DNA of 64,000 nt from Closterium sp. Naga37s-1 (lineage: Eukaryota; Streptophyta; Zygnematophyceae; Desmidiales; Closteriaceae), in the NCBI GenBank assembly GCA_947471745.1, contig CANJKZ010000080.1, positions 2,817,001 through 2,881,000 on the forward strand. The letters are read 5' to 3'. This document shows, piece after piece, positions 8,590 to 20,285 of the stretch. The translations under genes and the position numbers were made by a program. The notes below the pieces were generated by a model, which was not told the origin of the DNA, did not search any database, and saw nothing but the letters and a program-made list of their open reading frames with translations. Each line of letters opens with the position of its first letter. The stretch's first letter is position 1.

Positions 8590-8710
8590 TCGCCCGCGCT
8601 TCCCGTCGTCGCCCTTGCTTCCCCGTCACCCGTGCTTCCCGTCGTCGCCCTTGCTCTCCCGTCACCCGCGCTTCCCGTCGTCGCCCTTGCTTCCCCGTCA
8701 CCCGCGCTTG
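8590..8710. repeat. 36 bp tandem repeat, about three copies
   Basis: The unit contains CTTCCCGTCGTCGCCCTTGC followed by a TTCCCCGTCACCCGCG-type stretch, repeated about three times with few changes. Open frames through it exist because the unit is a multiple of three. It lies at the head of the larger pyrimidine-rich region. Confidence 0.75.
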
Positions 8711-9059
8711 TTCTCATCTCTCGCTCTCCTCCTCAACGTCTTCGTTTCCCTCGTCGCCATAACGCCCTCGCTTCTGCCCGTCGCCCTCGCCTCCCCACAT
8801 ACCCGCCTCCATCTCCCCCACATACCACCCGCCTTCCTCCCCACATTCTATTCCGCTTGTCATACGCTCTTCTCCTCTTCCTCCCTTCCATCTCTCCCTC
8901 CCTCCCTCTCCCTCTCTCTATCTCTCTTTCTTCGAACCTCTCTCTCACCCTTTCTTCCACCCTTCTTCCTCCTGAGGGGAAGGGACTGAATGAGAGACAC
9001 AGAGGGGATAGGACAGAAGGGTATGCAGATGTTCTTTTCCCCCACGCGCTTCCCCTCAT

Positions 9060-9850
9060 CGCCCTCACTTCCCCCAAATTGTTGCCCCCTGTCTCTGTTT
9101 TTCCCAACCACCCGTTCTCCCACCAGCCCTGCTTCCCCCTTTGCCCTGATTCCTTCCACCCTCTGCCCTGCTCCCCCCCATCCCCTTCCCTGCTTCCCCC
9201 CACCCTCTGCCCTGCTCCCCCCATCCCGTTCCCTGCTTCCCCCCACCCTCTGCCCTGCTCCCCCCCATCCCCTTCCCTGCTCCCCCCCACCCTCTGCCCT
9301 GCTTCCCCTCATCCCATTCCCTGCTTCTCCCCACCCCCTGCCCTGCTTCTCCCCATCCCCTTCCCTGCTTCCCCCCATCCCCTTCCCTGCTTCCCCCCAT
9401 CCCCTTCCCTGCTTCCCCCCATCCCCTTCCCTGCTTCTCCCCATCCGCTTCCCTGCTTCCCCCCCTCTTTTGCTGCTTCCCCCTACCCTCTGCCCTGCTC
9501 CCCCCCATCCCCTTCCCTGCTTCCCCCCATCCCCTTCCCTGCTTCTCCCCATCCCCTTCCCTGCTTCCCCCATCCCCTTCCCTGCTTCCCCCCATCCCCT
9601 TCCCTGCTTCCCCCCATCCCCTTCCCTGCTTCCCCCCATCCCCTTCCCTGCTTCTCCCCATCCGCTTCCCTGCTTCCCCCCCTCTTTTGCTGCTTCCCCC
9701 TACCCTCTGCCCTGCTCCCCCCCATCCCCTTCCCTGCTTCCCCCCATCCCCTTCCCTGCTTCTCCCCATCCCCTTCCCTGCTTCCCCCCATCCCCTTCCC
9801 TGCTTCCCCCCATCCCCTTCCCTGCTTCCCCCCATCCCCTTCCCTGTCTC
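9060..9850. repeat. 21 bp pyrimidine-rich minisatellite with higher-order copy
   Basis: The repeated unit is close to CCCTTCCCTGCTTCCCCCCAT. Variant units (TGCCCTGCTC, TGCTTCTCCCC, CCTCTTTTGC) occur in the same order twice, with the landmark TGCTTCCCCCCCTCTTTTGC at 9454 and at 9671. This gives a higher-order period of about 217 bp and points to a recent block duplication. Long open frames on both strands (for example PFPASPHPLPC) are a by-product of the 21 bp period. Confidence 0.9.
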
Positions 9851-11968
9851 CGTGTTACCCGTTTCCTTGTCCCTTTTCCCTGTGTCTCCCCACCCTCTGT
9901 TTTATTCCTTCACCCTCGCACACCTTACCGCCTGCCGACCTTACCGCCTGCCCACCTTACCACCTCAAATCCTTCCCTTCTCATCCGCGCGCAGGTGTGG
10001 CGGAAGGTGCACGTGCTGCCTTGTGCCTGCCGCTTGCTGTCCACGCCTTCCATCCCACCTCTCCCAAACCACGTCTTTTTCTATATGTGCCTCCCCTGCT
10101 GGCCCATACCCTCTGCTGATCTGCGCCCTATGAGGCCGTGCCCTCTCTGTTCCCCGCCCCTGCATGTACGGAGGGATTGGGAGCCGCTTTGCCTAGCAGC
10201 CAGCACTGTGCAGGCAAGGATTCAAACTGGTGGATCATGGGGCAAGGGTAAGGGAGTGTATTGTGCGGCATGGTCAGTGCGGAGTGGCGTGGGAGGGAGG
10301 CAAAATGGCAAGCACAGGGTGAAGGCAGGCAGGGGCCGTGGCAAAAATATGGAGATTGGCAGTGTCAGCAGGATGTGCGGCAGGATGCTGGCGGCAGCGC
10401 ACGTCAGGGCATGTGCGGTGGGGCAAGGCTGGTCTGCGCTGCGGTGGGCCGGGGGAGTGCAGATTGGTGCAGGGAAAGGCACGACATGTTCCTATGTGGC
10501 CGGCCGAGACCCTTATGAGTTGCGGGATCTGAGCTTGAGAGTGTACGCTTGGAAATGTATTGCTAATGTGTTTCTTGATATGTAATTTTCATGATTCACA
10601 ATTTGCTTTTCTATGCCAATTCAGCACTTGAAAATTTTATGTTATTCTGAAGTGATATCTCAAACTTATCCAAATATTTTAGTCGATTAGTAATCACAGG
10701 AAATATTGTTCAGTGTACTGCCTCACTCTTACTCGCGTGAGTTTCGCGTTCCCCACCATTTCAACCCCAAGAGAAGCGCAGTGTGCCCCACCAGTGCTGG
10801 GGCAGGAGCAGTGCTCTGTCGCACACTGGGTCGTTCGGCCCTCCCATGTCCTCGGGGACAGCTGTCGCATAGTATCGTGGCGAAGACTGTTTTTCCCGCC
10901 TCCTGAATTCGGTTTCGCCCCACACACATTTTCGAAATTCACGATTTTCAGGTTTTCGCCCAACTGTTTCAACCCCACATAACTTGAAAAAATACCATGC
11001 TGACCTCGGGCTTTAATTCTCCAGGTTTCGAAGTACGGAACAGTGAATTTCCCACCAAGTGCGAAGTTTTTTCACATGGAATACTCGTGCACCTGGCACT
11101 GTGAGGAGGATCTCCGGCGCCGGAAGGAATCGCGTGAAACTGTCAACCACCACAACACTAGGCACCTGGGCTTGTGCCGCAGCGTGCTGACGTCAATCCT
11201 TCGTGGAGTGTGCCTCACATCAACGTCAACTGCACGGGTTTCCCGCCAACTTAGGTTAGGCGTGATGCAGTCACTCACAGCCGCATGCGCAGCACTCCGT
11301 TCAAGTGGCCCCGTGCCCCGCATCTCTTACCATGCATCTTCGCAAATTACCATGTGGCAGTGGTCTGAGGTTGGGGTGGTTACCGTCTGTCACGCCGCGG
11401 TCTGTCGCGCACTTCCAGAACCAGCGGAAACGGACGGAATCCGTCCCGTCGCTGTGCGGCGTCCAAATCAACTGGGCCAGCCCATTGGCTTCAAACCAGC
11501 CCCCGTTCCTGACGACCCGACTCGACGCCAGATTCTTCCCCCTCCCGCCCCCCGTTCCCTCCTCCTCCCTCTGTCCGTCAACGACGTCTTGACGGAGCTC
11601 CCATTTCCCGCTTCTCTTACCCCTCGCCTGACTCTCTTCCTCCAGTCAACTTCCTAGCCATCTTTCCCTCAGCGCTATGTGCCCCTGCACCGCGAGCCAG
11701 AAACCCTAGCAGCCTGTTGGTGTTTCCGTAAAGCCTAGAGCCGAGTGAATCGCCGTTTCTGTTCATCCCAGCTCAGGCCAGTTCACTCAAGCAGATACAA
11801 AGGCCTGGTTCTCACTTGGTATGTTATTGACCCGTGCTTCCTTTTTCGTTGGAAGATTATTCTGGAGGGCAAGTTCCCGTCAGTGCTGAGAGCTATTAGC
11901 GGGATTTTGCCAACTGTTTTAGCTATTTCCTTACACGCTGTGTCATTGTTGAGAGGTTAGAGAGCGCT
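9851..11968 (+). other. Intergenic region and probable RSH promoter/leader
   Basis: Beyond the minisatellite the sequence is G-rich to about 10520, then AT-richer. Several open frames (for example 11043-11657) overlap each other on both strands and show no domain. A possible 5'-leader intron donor (GTATGT, about 11819) lies upstream of the RSH start, but this is only a guess. Confidence 0.35.
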
Positions 11969-14900
11969 ATGGTTACGTCTCTCGCCTTCTATTCCAGCTC
12001 CTCACCAGGGGCCGTTCTGTCGTCGTCTTCTAAATCTTTCTCGCCTTCTCCTACGGTGTCCGACGCTGATGCGACCAGCGCCTTAGACAACCAGAACAAC
12101 CGTAAAGGCTCTCGAGGTGGTCTGTCGTCTCTCCTCACCTCGACGAGTCCCAGACATGGCTCTTATGGGTCTTTGCCAAGCTCTGAATTCACGGGAACTT
12201 TGGGATCTGGCGCTTTTGGCGGCCAGGAAGGATGTTATTTCGGCAACAGTGTAAATAACGCTAGTTCTTTATCTGACGGTGGTCGGTTTCTTTCTACGGC
12301 AGTTAACATTCCGTCTAACAGTTCTAAGCTTAAGCCTCGTCGCTCCAGCCTGTCCGTCAGCACGACGACAACGACCAGAAGCGGCTTCAACACCTCCCTC
12401 GCGTCGTCCTTAACATGCAGAAGCGAGCCGCGTCTCTCATCGTCCATTGACGTCAGCAGCAGCACTCGGACACGTCGATTCGCGCCGTTGACAGCACCCG
12501 CGCCTGCAGATTCGAAGCCGATTCAGCGCAGCGTCGGCTTCACCGTCAAGGCCTCCGCGTCTGGCGCTTGCGTCGCCCCTGCGCCCTCGTCCGACACCCA
12601 AGTCGCCCCGCGTTTCGTGCCGCTAGGAGCGGACGGCAAGCCTGGTCTAGCGTCCATCCAAGATCTCGTAGAGGAGGTGACGTCAGCGTCGTCAGCTGCT
12701 CAGTCGACACACTGGCCGGGTCTGGTTACGTCGCTTTCGGGTTCAGTTCCGGGGGTATGGCGCGTAGGGACGGATTCAGGCGCCGAGCTTGTGAACACGA
12801 CGTTGCTAAGCATGCCAAAGTTGACCGCTCTCCCCAATGGCGGCGTCAGGATGCATGATACCGCGGCTTTCCGCCAGGTGCGGTCTGCCATTGAGATTGG
12901 CCGAGATCCGGATGCTCTGTTGTCGGACGACGATTGGTTGAGATACGCGCAGAAGAAGCATGCGGTATTCTACGACCCGCTGGTCAAGCTGGCGTTCCAA
13001 GTGGCTGCTGACGCTCACCAAGGCCAGGTAGGTCGTGTAACGATGAACGGCGTTGTTGTTTCCTGCTTTCCTTGCTATAGAGCTGGGGTTCTTCTCTTCT
13101 CTGGTCGTATTGCGACCAAATAAGGGTTGAGTGCGTACTAACGTGTCGTGCCCCATAAATTCTTTTGTTTCCTATTCCTTCATTCTTTTCACTTGATCCT
13201 CGTTATTGGCAGTTTCGCAAGAGCGGCCAGCCAGTTGTCTCTCACTGCGTGGAGACGGCGCTCATCCTCGCCGGCATCGGCGCCGACAAAGTCGTCGTCG
13301 CCGCGGGTCTGCTGCACGACGTCATCGACGACACTGCGACGTCGGAGCAGGACCTGCGCGACATCTTCGGCGACGAGATCGCGTCGCTCGTCGCCGGCGT
13401 CAGCAAGCTGAGCCTCGTCTCGCAGCTCACGCGCGACAGCTCGCGACAGCTCACCTCCTGCGAAATCGACAACCTTCGCACGATGTTCGTCGCGATGGCG
13501 GACGTTCGCGTGGTCCTTGTGAAGCTCGCGGACCGCATGCACTGCCTGCGCACCATCGACGCGCTCCCCGCGAAAACGCAGCAGCGCATCTCCCGCGAGA
13601 CGCTGGACGTGTTCGCGCCGCTGGCGAACCGGCTGGGCATCTGGTCGTGGAAGGCGGAGATCGAGGACGCGTGCTTCCGCTGCCTGCACCCGCGCGAGCA
13701 CGCGGACCTGCTCGCGGAGCTCGACCGCACCAGCAGCGGCGGCGGCGGCGGCGCGAACAGCAGCGGGTTTGCTAGCAGCGTTGCGGGGTGTGCTGGCAGC
13801 AGGAGTGCGGGTGGGGCGGAAGAGGGCGGTGCGGGGAGCGGCAGCGGGAGCGGCGGAGGCGGAGAAGCGAGCGTGATGGCGGCGATCCGACGGCTGAGCG
13901 CGGCGCTGGAGGCGAAGGGGGTGCAGTTCGAGGACCTGAGCGGGCGGCCGAAGAATCTCTACAGCATCTTCAACAAGATGTCCAAGTAAGCAGCGCGGCT
14001 AGTAGCACGCATAATATCACAGTAAACCTAATTCTCCACAATCATTTCCCCACTCTTCTCCCTCCCCGCCCCCACCCCTCCCTCTCCCCCTCCCAATCCT
14101 GCGTTCCCCAATCTTCCCCCACCCCGCCCCCACCGCCCCCCCTCCCCATCCCAATCCCGCGCCCCCCCCTCCCGTCCGGCCCCACACCTTCGTCTGTTGC
14201 ATGCTACCCACCCTTCTTGCCGTTATTGCTCGTCGTGAAAATCCTTTCGCAGGACGGGCAATGGTGTGCGTTTCGTGTTTCTATTCTCCTTCTCATAGCG
14301 TCTCCCCCATCTGTCCTGTTCCCCCTTTCCCCAATTTTTTCCGCTGGCTTCCCCCTTTCCTCCCCCCCCCCCCCCACCTCCTCCCCCTTCACGTGTGCCC
14401 CGCTTCTCCCCCACCCTGTGCCGCGTCCAACCGTCGCGGTCTTTCACTACACCAGGAAGGGGCGGTCACTTCACGAGATCATGGACGTGCGCGGGCTGCG
14501 CCTCATTGCGGCGGACGAGGCGGCGTGCTACGAGGCGCTCGCCGTGGTGCACTCGCTGTGGGCGCCGTGGGCGGGCCGCCACCTCAAGGACTACGTGCGC
14601 GTGCCCAAGCCCAACGGCTACCAGTCGATCCACTCGGTGGTGTGCGGTGACGATGGGTTGCCGCTGGAGGTGCAGATCCGCACGCCCGCCATGCACCACC
14701 AGGCGGAGTTCGGCGTGGCGGCGCACTGGCGGTATAAGGAAGCGGGGTTCCGTGACAATAACGGGGATAAAGCACTCGGGAAAGAGAAGAGTAGCAGCAG
14801 CAGTAGAAAACAGGAGGGTAAAAAGTCATCGTCCCCCCCCTCGTCCTCCTCAGGGCCGTCACCAGCGGTACTGGCGAAGATAGAATGGGTGCGGTACGTT

Positions 14901-16358
14901 CTGTCGTGGTACAGTGAGATGAGCGACACCAAGCTGCGCCTCTCCCCGCCCTCCAAGCGCCTGTCGCCCTCCTCTCTCTACCTCGCCAGCATGGCCGCCG
15001 TCGGATGCGGCGCTCCTGCCACCGTCGCCACTGCCACCGCCGCGTCCTCCCCCTCCTGCTCCCCCTGCTCCTCCCCCTCATGCTCAACCCCAGCCTCCTG
15101 CTCCCCTTCGGGCTCATATCCGACTCACTGTATGGGTTCTGGCGCGTGTGGGAGTGCCGCTGCTGCTGGTGCTGCATGCGGCACTGACTGTGACGAAGCC
15201 TCTTCCTCTGAGATGCACGAGCGGTGCCCCTTCCCAGAGCACTTGGAGTCGTGCCGCTTCCGCACCTTCCCCTTCAGCAGCTCGCCAACAAGCCCATTGC
15301 CTACAGGGGCTGCCTTTGCAGCGACCTCAGCTCCTGGGGGGATGGGTGCGTTTGCAGCGGGCGCGCCGTTTGCGAGTGCGCCGGTGCCGCCAGCAGCAGC
15401 AGCGATGGAGGACGAGGAGATCTACGTGCTCGTCATGGACGGCGATAGCGTGAGTGCCTCCCTCCCTTGCCCTCATTCTCTCCCTCAATCTCGCCCTGGC
15501 TCTCGCCCTGACCCCCGCGCTAACTTGCATCTGTCTCCAGCTATTCTGGTTGTTTTCGTCATTCGCATTGCTTTCCCTCAGTTTGCTTGCCTAGCTCCCC
15601 TCAGCTGGCACGGTTTCAAGATGGATCTTTCTTGAAATTCTTGTGCGCGTCTCGTGTGTCTCTCCTCTCTTGTTCAGATATCCGTCCGGGAGGTCCCTGC
15701 CACGACCACAGTCGCAGCATTCCTAGAGCAGTATGCAGGGGAGGAAAGCTCGTCACAAAGCTTCCCACACGAGAAGCCTGAGAAGCTGAACGCGGGGGGC
15801 TCACCAGATACGCTGCTCCTGCGGGAGCTGTGGCAGAAGCAGGACGAGCTGCGCCTCACTCACCCCCACCAGCAGCACGTGGGGCAGCAGCAGGGAGGCG
15901 AGCAGCAGGCAGGAGCAGGCAAGGGGCGGCGGATGTCTCTGCGGGTCAACTCAGAGGTGGTAGGGGAGGGCGAGGCTGCGAGTCGCAGGCTGAGGATGGG
16001 CGATTTGGTGGAAGTGGTGCTGGACCGTGCTGCTGTCGGTGCTGCTGATTGCGCTACTGCTGGTGGTTGTGGTGGTGCTGTTGCTGTTGGTGGTGCTACT
16101 GCTGCTGGTTCTGGGGCTGGTTGTGTGTTGGAAGAGGCTTTACCAGGGGCAGGAGCAGCGTTTGAGGAGGGAGTGACTGGGGAGGCGGTGGTGGAAGAAG
16201 GGTTGGAGGAAGGGGGACTGCTTCCCGCGTTTGCCATGCTGCATGAAGAGGACGACGAGGATTGGCTTGTGGTGGCGCATGGCCGTAGCAGCAGCAGCAA
16301 GAACAGCTTGGGAGGGACGTTAGCACCCGGGGTCATGGCGGGTGCTTGGTGCTTGTGA
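11969..16358 (+). CDS. RSH: RelA/SpoT homologue, plant RSH2/RSH3 type (p)ppGpp synthetase/hydrolase
   Basis: Four exons: 11969-13027, 13213-13985, 14456-15449 and 15678-16358, all with GT/AG borders and consistent phases, giving about 1168 residues. Residues 1-250 are Ser/Thr/Ala-rich, with a plausible plastid transit peptide at the start. The HD hydrolase domain starts near 334 (DPLVKLAFQVAADAHQGQF) and has H364, HDVIDD at 388-393 and VKLADRMHCLRT. The synthetase domain follows from about 590, with KGRSLHEIMDVRGLRLI (D621), KDYVRVPKPNGYQSIHS and EVQIRTPAMHHQAEFGVAAHW (E682). Then come KIEWVRYVLSWYSEM, CPFPEHLESC and a TGS-like part (IYVLVMDGD, ISVREVPATTTVAAFL, LRMGDLVEVVL), as in RSH2/RSH3. 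There is no ACT domain and no EF-hand. It likely makes and degrades (p)ppGpp in the plastid. Long low-complexity Gly/Ser/Ala inserts (exon 2 end, 15000-15400, 16030-16190) make it larger than the usual 700-750 residues. Confidence 0.9.
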
Positions 16359-18704
16359 TGGGATGTGTTGTGGTAAGAGAGGTGAGATGGGAAGTGGAGT
16401 CACTTCTCTGTACATATGGAGCTTGTGGGAGTGGTATAGTAGTTTTAGGTCAGATCCAGCAACCGAAATGTAGCTGGTATGTTTGAGATGGGGTGGTAGA
16501 TAGTGCGCTACATGTGTAGGCACACCTTGTTGGTATAGTAGGTCAATTACTTCCTGTAAATAGAAAGTCGTGGTTGTAACTTTGTGCCAGGTCCTCAGAT
16601 TAGATTCGTTCCAGCCCACCTTGAACCCTCAGGGCAAATGCAATGGTAAAGTGGTTGACATCCATGGGATGGGGTAAACCTGAACCTGAGTGCTCACCGC
16701 ATTTCTAAATTCTTTACCGTGTCTACATGACAATGTCTACATTTCTAGCTGAGGTGGTTGCAAAAACTTCAACATTTGAGGTCCCCTGCTAACTAATGTC
16801 CCTCATTACTATGCATATGCCCTTATGTGCAATACAGTATCATACTTTCCAGTCACCGTGCACTTCTTTTCAACTAGCACTAGTGCCTACGCTAATTTTG
16901 CATTTTGTTTCCTAAATAGTTCTAGTTCACTCTGTATTCACTCGTAACATCACGAACTCGTTGACGAATGTATACCCCACCAACCAACTCCTTCCTTTCC
17001 CCCGTGTACAGCTCACCCAACTCTATTGTCCATTTCTGGTCCCCCCCGTTGACTGTTCATCGTCTTTTCGTCCTTCTGAACCCCCCTTCGCGGCTATCTC
17101 CGCGAGTGTCGCAACTCATCGCAAGTCACGATTTGAATCGTCTTTGCAGCTTGTTACCGTGTCGATACGCTCTCATGAATTGCAGAAGTGAAGCGGCAAC
17201 AGGTGGAGGAGAGGGACAAGCACGAGGCAGGGCTAATTTTTCGTTTTTAGAGATCCGGATGCCTCCGGGGCCCCCACGTAAACATACGTAAAAATCCGGG
17301 TCCGTAGAAAGGCCACCCTTTTTGGTCCGGATTCTATCAAGGGGTACCCTGACTCAGTGTTTCTCTATGAAACACCCTTTGGCCCATCGAGTCGTAACTG
17401 CTGCATAGTACAAGTGAAGGGCATACTTACTGTGAGTGCGAAAACACAAGACAATCGTATAGTTGGCTTACAGCTGTTTCGGAACGCAGATGAGTCTCAC
17501 TCAGGGATGCGACCAATCCGGCACGAAAGTTTCTAAGGAGCACCCTTATGCATCCGGATGTCTCTGAGATATACCCTTTATGAGTCCGAATGATTCTGAG
17601 TTCAGACCCCTCAAAATCCGGATCTCTGACGAGAACATCCGGAATGTCGACGAAATTCCGGATGTGCACCCTGCTACCGTGAGCCCTGGCACGAGGTGAT
17701 GAGACAAGCAGCCCTCCCTGAGGTGATCACACCTCTGGCTTTGTCACACAGACAGGCTGGCTTGTCCCACAAACAGCCAGCGCTGATTCGTAACCTTGGG
17801 AGGATTGTCTCCATTGCTGATTTCCTTCCCACTGGTCGAGAGATCCTGTCGTTGTTGATTGGTCATGTCAGTGAGGTGACTCGCAAATGGCGGCTGGGCA
17901 GAAGCGGAATGCGGTTGCTTGCAGCTCCACATATGCTGTGATCGGCCCTAAATCAAATACTCGATGGTGGAGCTCCACAGATTTCCACGTTTTCTCAAGC
18001 AGCTCGTTGACAACTCGCCGTTGATGTTCTCCAAAGCTATTCAGGGGGTGTTACATTGCGCGCGGGTCCATTTACAAGGAAATGGACCAGCGAATGCAAG
18101 GGGGCACCATTTTAGAGGGATCACTTCCAAAAGTGGTCCCGCTTGGTACCGGGGATCATTTGCGGCGGACCAGCTATGCACAGTGCATTGCAGCTTCGAA
18201 AACGAAGTGTTGACGAAAAAATAGTCTACCTGGTCACGCTTGAACAAGATGTCGCAGACAGCAAATACTTTTGGCGAAAAATCAAAACGCATTTTTCGCA
18301 TGCGATTCCCATCGCCTTGGGTCGCTCTGGAAATGGTCCTGCGTGTCGAGCATCGTTTTCGTACGTGCGCCTCGAACTGTACATGCTGGTCCGTGGGCGG
18401 GTGCAAGTCCGGTCCACACCTGGGCCGTTCGCTGGTCCATGCTGGTCCGCGCTGGTCCATGCAAATGCCTCTGGGCCGCAGCGGCCCAGCACGGCCCAGC
18501 GTAGGTCTTGCGCACATGGCACACCCCCTCACTTATTCACGTGTAGGTCAGGTGCATCAGACTACTTCACGCGCACTTCCTTCGGTTTCCAGATAATTGT
18601 CCAGACGTCTAAACAGTTGCTGATGTTGATACTCGACTATTTCTAGGTTTCTCCAGACGTAAATAAGAAATACTGCATTCTTTCTTGTGTACGCTGCTAT
18701 CGCA
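16359..18704. other. Intergenic region with TCCGGA-rich and GGACC-rich patches
   Basis: This includes the 3' flank of RSH. From 17250 to 17670 the string TCCGGA or a one-base variant recurs about nine times. From 18040 to 18520 GGACC/GGTCC strings recur, including a hairpin GGTCCATTT/AAATGGACC at about 18065-18088. An 81-codon open frame at about 17699-17941 (LPTGREILSLLIGHVSEVTR) has no recognisable homology by eye. Confidence 0.4.
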
Positions 18705-19895
18705 ATGACGGCACCTGCGATAACGTCGGGGACTCCAGCATCAGCGAGCACACATGTGCCTTGTTCCGAGTCTATCCATGCTGAGCGACCTGAAGAAAGC
18801 ATTTTGAGGTGCATCGGGAGTCCAGCATCAGAGAGCAAAGATGACTCGTATTCCGAGCCCTTCCATAGTATGCGACCTCCGTCCTTGGAGCTTCTCTCGG
18901 CCGACCTGTGGGAACTGGCGGAAGAAGCAGACGCTGCAGCTACGCCGGCGTCTGTCGACCAGAAATTGGAAACGAATGGCGAAAAGTCAACCAGCCGGTT
19001 CTGGTTTCGTCCACGCAAGAAGAACAGCGAGACGGCCTTCTCGTTCCCTCGATCCAGATCGACGAGCTGCCACGATCCTGCGGGTATCAAGCGAAGCGAG
19101 GACCTTTTTAGCGATATTTTCGAGCCGAGCAAGAGCCCGAGGAGCAAGACCCTTGTTCCGAACATGAAACTGCTAGAGATCCCTGGCGACGAGGACGATA
19201 CGGCGTATGAAGATATCGTGTGGGGAACGACTGGTAAAGGCGTTTCGGACGGAGCTCTGCGGTTCGTGAATAGGGTGAACGCCTCTAAATCTTCTGAAAA
19301 CGAATCTGTTTCTTCTGTACGTATGTTTCCTGAGGGCCAGTGGACGTCCAATCTACCACCGTCACCGTCATTTATGAGATTGCGTAGCTTCGGAAGGAAA
19401 CGTACAGGAGCGGAAGCATCGATTTCTTTCCGGATCTCTCCATTGTCGCCTGGATCCGCAATTTCGGGGACTCCGAAAGACGTGTCCACCAGTGAGCTGC
19501 GTGGTCTAAACACTGAAGGGGCCTATTCAGCAGCCGCTCCTTGCAACCGGCGGGACAGACGAAAATGGAAAAGCTTTGATGATCTATCTGGCTGGGCGGA
19601 TGGCAGCGGAGATCGGCGGTTTGCGGAGAATGCGGAGGCAGGTTTGCACGCAAGCACAGATGTTTGTGTGCCTGCCAGGGAGCTGACTGTGATGGAGGAA
19701 GAGGAAGGCGAAATCACCCCTTTAACACCTGTGAGATTGCCAGCAGGGAGGGGTTTCTGCACTCCACGTCGCAGACAAAGAAGTGGTAGTATAGACCTGA
19801 CCTCGCCCATCAGCCCAAAGGTTACCTACTTTTCTTTTGAGAAGCATCGTCAGGTTGTGATGGAGCAAGCAGCCAAAATGGAGCAGCAGAGTTAG
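18705..19895 (+). CDS. Hypothetical disordered protein, 396 residues
   Basis: A single uninterrupted frame starts at ATG 18705 (MTAPAITSGTPASASTHVPC) and stops at 19895. It has no Pfam-like domain that I recognise. The product is rich in Ser, Glu, Arg and Pro, with short basic-Ser-Pro blocks (KSPRSK, RRRQRSGSIDLTSPISPK) typical of phosphorylation sites, an acidic patch (MEEEEGEITPLTP) and a Gln-rich end (EQAAKMEQQS). No signal peptide or membrane segment is apparent. Codon composition is balanced and there is no repeat, so it looks like a real host gene rather than a low-complexity artefact. It lies 2.3 kb downstream of RSH on the same strand. The function is unknown, and upstream exons are possible. 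Confidence 0.6.
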   Translation: MTAPAITSGTPASASTHVPCSESIHAERPEESILRCIGSPASESKDDSYSEPFHSMRPPSLELLSADLWELAEEADAAATPASVDQKLETNGEKSTSRFWFRPRKKNSETAFSFPRSRSTSCHDPAGIKRSEDLFSDIFEPSKSPRSKTLVPNMKLLEIPGDEDDTAYEDIVWGTTGKGVSDGALRFVNRVNASKSSENESVSSVRMFPEGQWTSNLPPSPSFMRLRSFGRKRTGAEASISFRISPLSPGSAISGTPKDVSTSELRGLNTEGAYSAAAPCNRRDRRKWKSFDDLSGWADGSGDRRFAENAEAGLHASTDVCVPARELTVMEEEEGEITPLTPVRLPAGRGFCTPRRRQRSGSIDLTSPISPKVTYFSFEKHRQVVMEQAAKMEQQS

Positions 19896-20285
19896 GGTTG
19901 TTGAGATGTGTTACTAGCCCTAGAGGTTCAAGATCAATACACACAAACTGCTGCTGCCGCTGTATTGTGAATATGGTATTCTGGAGTGACAAAGGGTTTG
20001 GACGGGAGTCGTCAACCTAAACAATATCTCACCAGTCTGGCAAATTCTGTGCAAAACAAGTCCAATATAGACAGGAAAAAAACATCATTCCACTCTACAC
20101 TCCATGTAGATATGGTAGTAAGAACAAAAGGCCTGAGCAAAAGCTCAAAGAAATAGCAAGCTATTGAACCTACACAACTTCACACTTGCAGCAGTAGAGC
20201 CTGAACCCATCATGTAAAATCCTGAAATGCCCAGGCATAAGGCGGGGACTTCAACCCTCAAAATAGCCCCCCTTATTCAGAGCTC
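19896..20285. other. 3' flank between convergent gene candidates
   Basis: No gene or repeat was recognised. It probably holds the 3' ends of the plus-strand hypothetical gene and of the minus-strand candidate. Confidence 0.4.

Noticed and set aside
8366-10585. Long proline-rich open frames on both strands
   Set aside because: They run through the 36 bp and 21 bp repeats, whose units are multiples of three, so several frames stay open at once. No non-repeat domain is present.
11043-11657. 204-codon frame upstream of RSH
   Set aside because: Overlapped by frames on the other strand, with no recognisable motif; more likely promoter and leader sequence.
13189-15177. Arg/Ala-rich frames on the minus strand and in other frames across RSH
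   Set aside because: Shadows of GC-rich RSH exons, whose own frame carries the conserved motifs.
17699-17941. 81-codon frame LPTGREILSLLIGHVSEV
   Set aside because: Plausible-looking composition but short, isolated and without recognised homology or a paralogue; left as noncoding.
18557-19513. 318-codon minus-strand frame opposite the hypothetical gene
   Set aside because: It mirrors the plus-strand frame; the plus strand has a clean ATG, phospho-site-like blocks and continues past it to a natural end.
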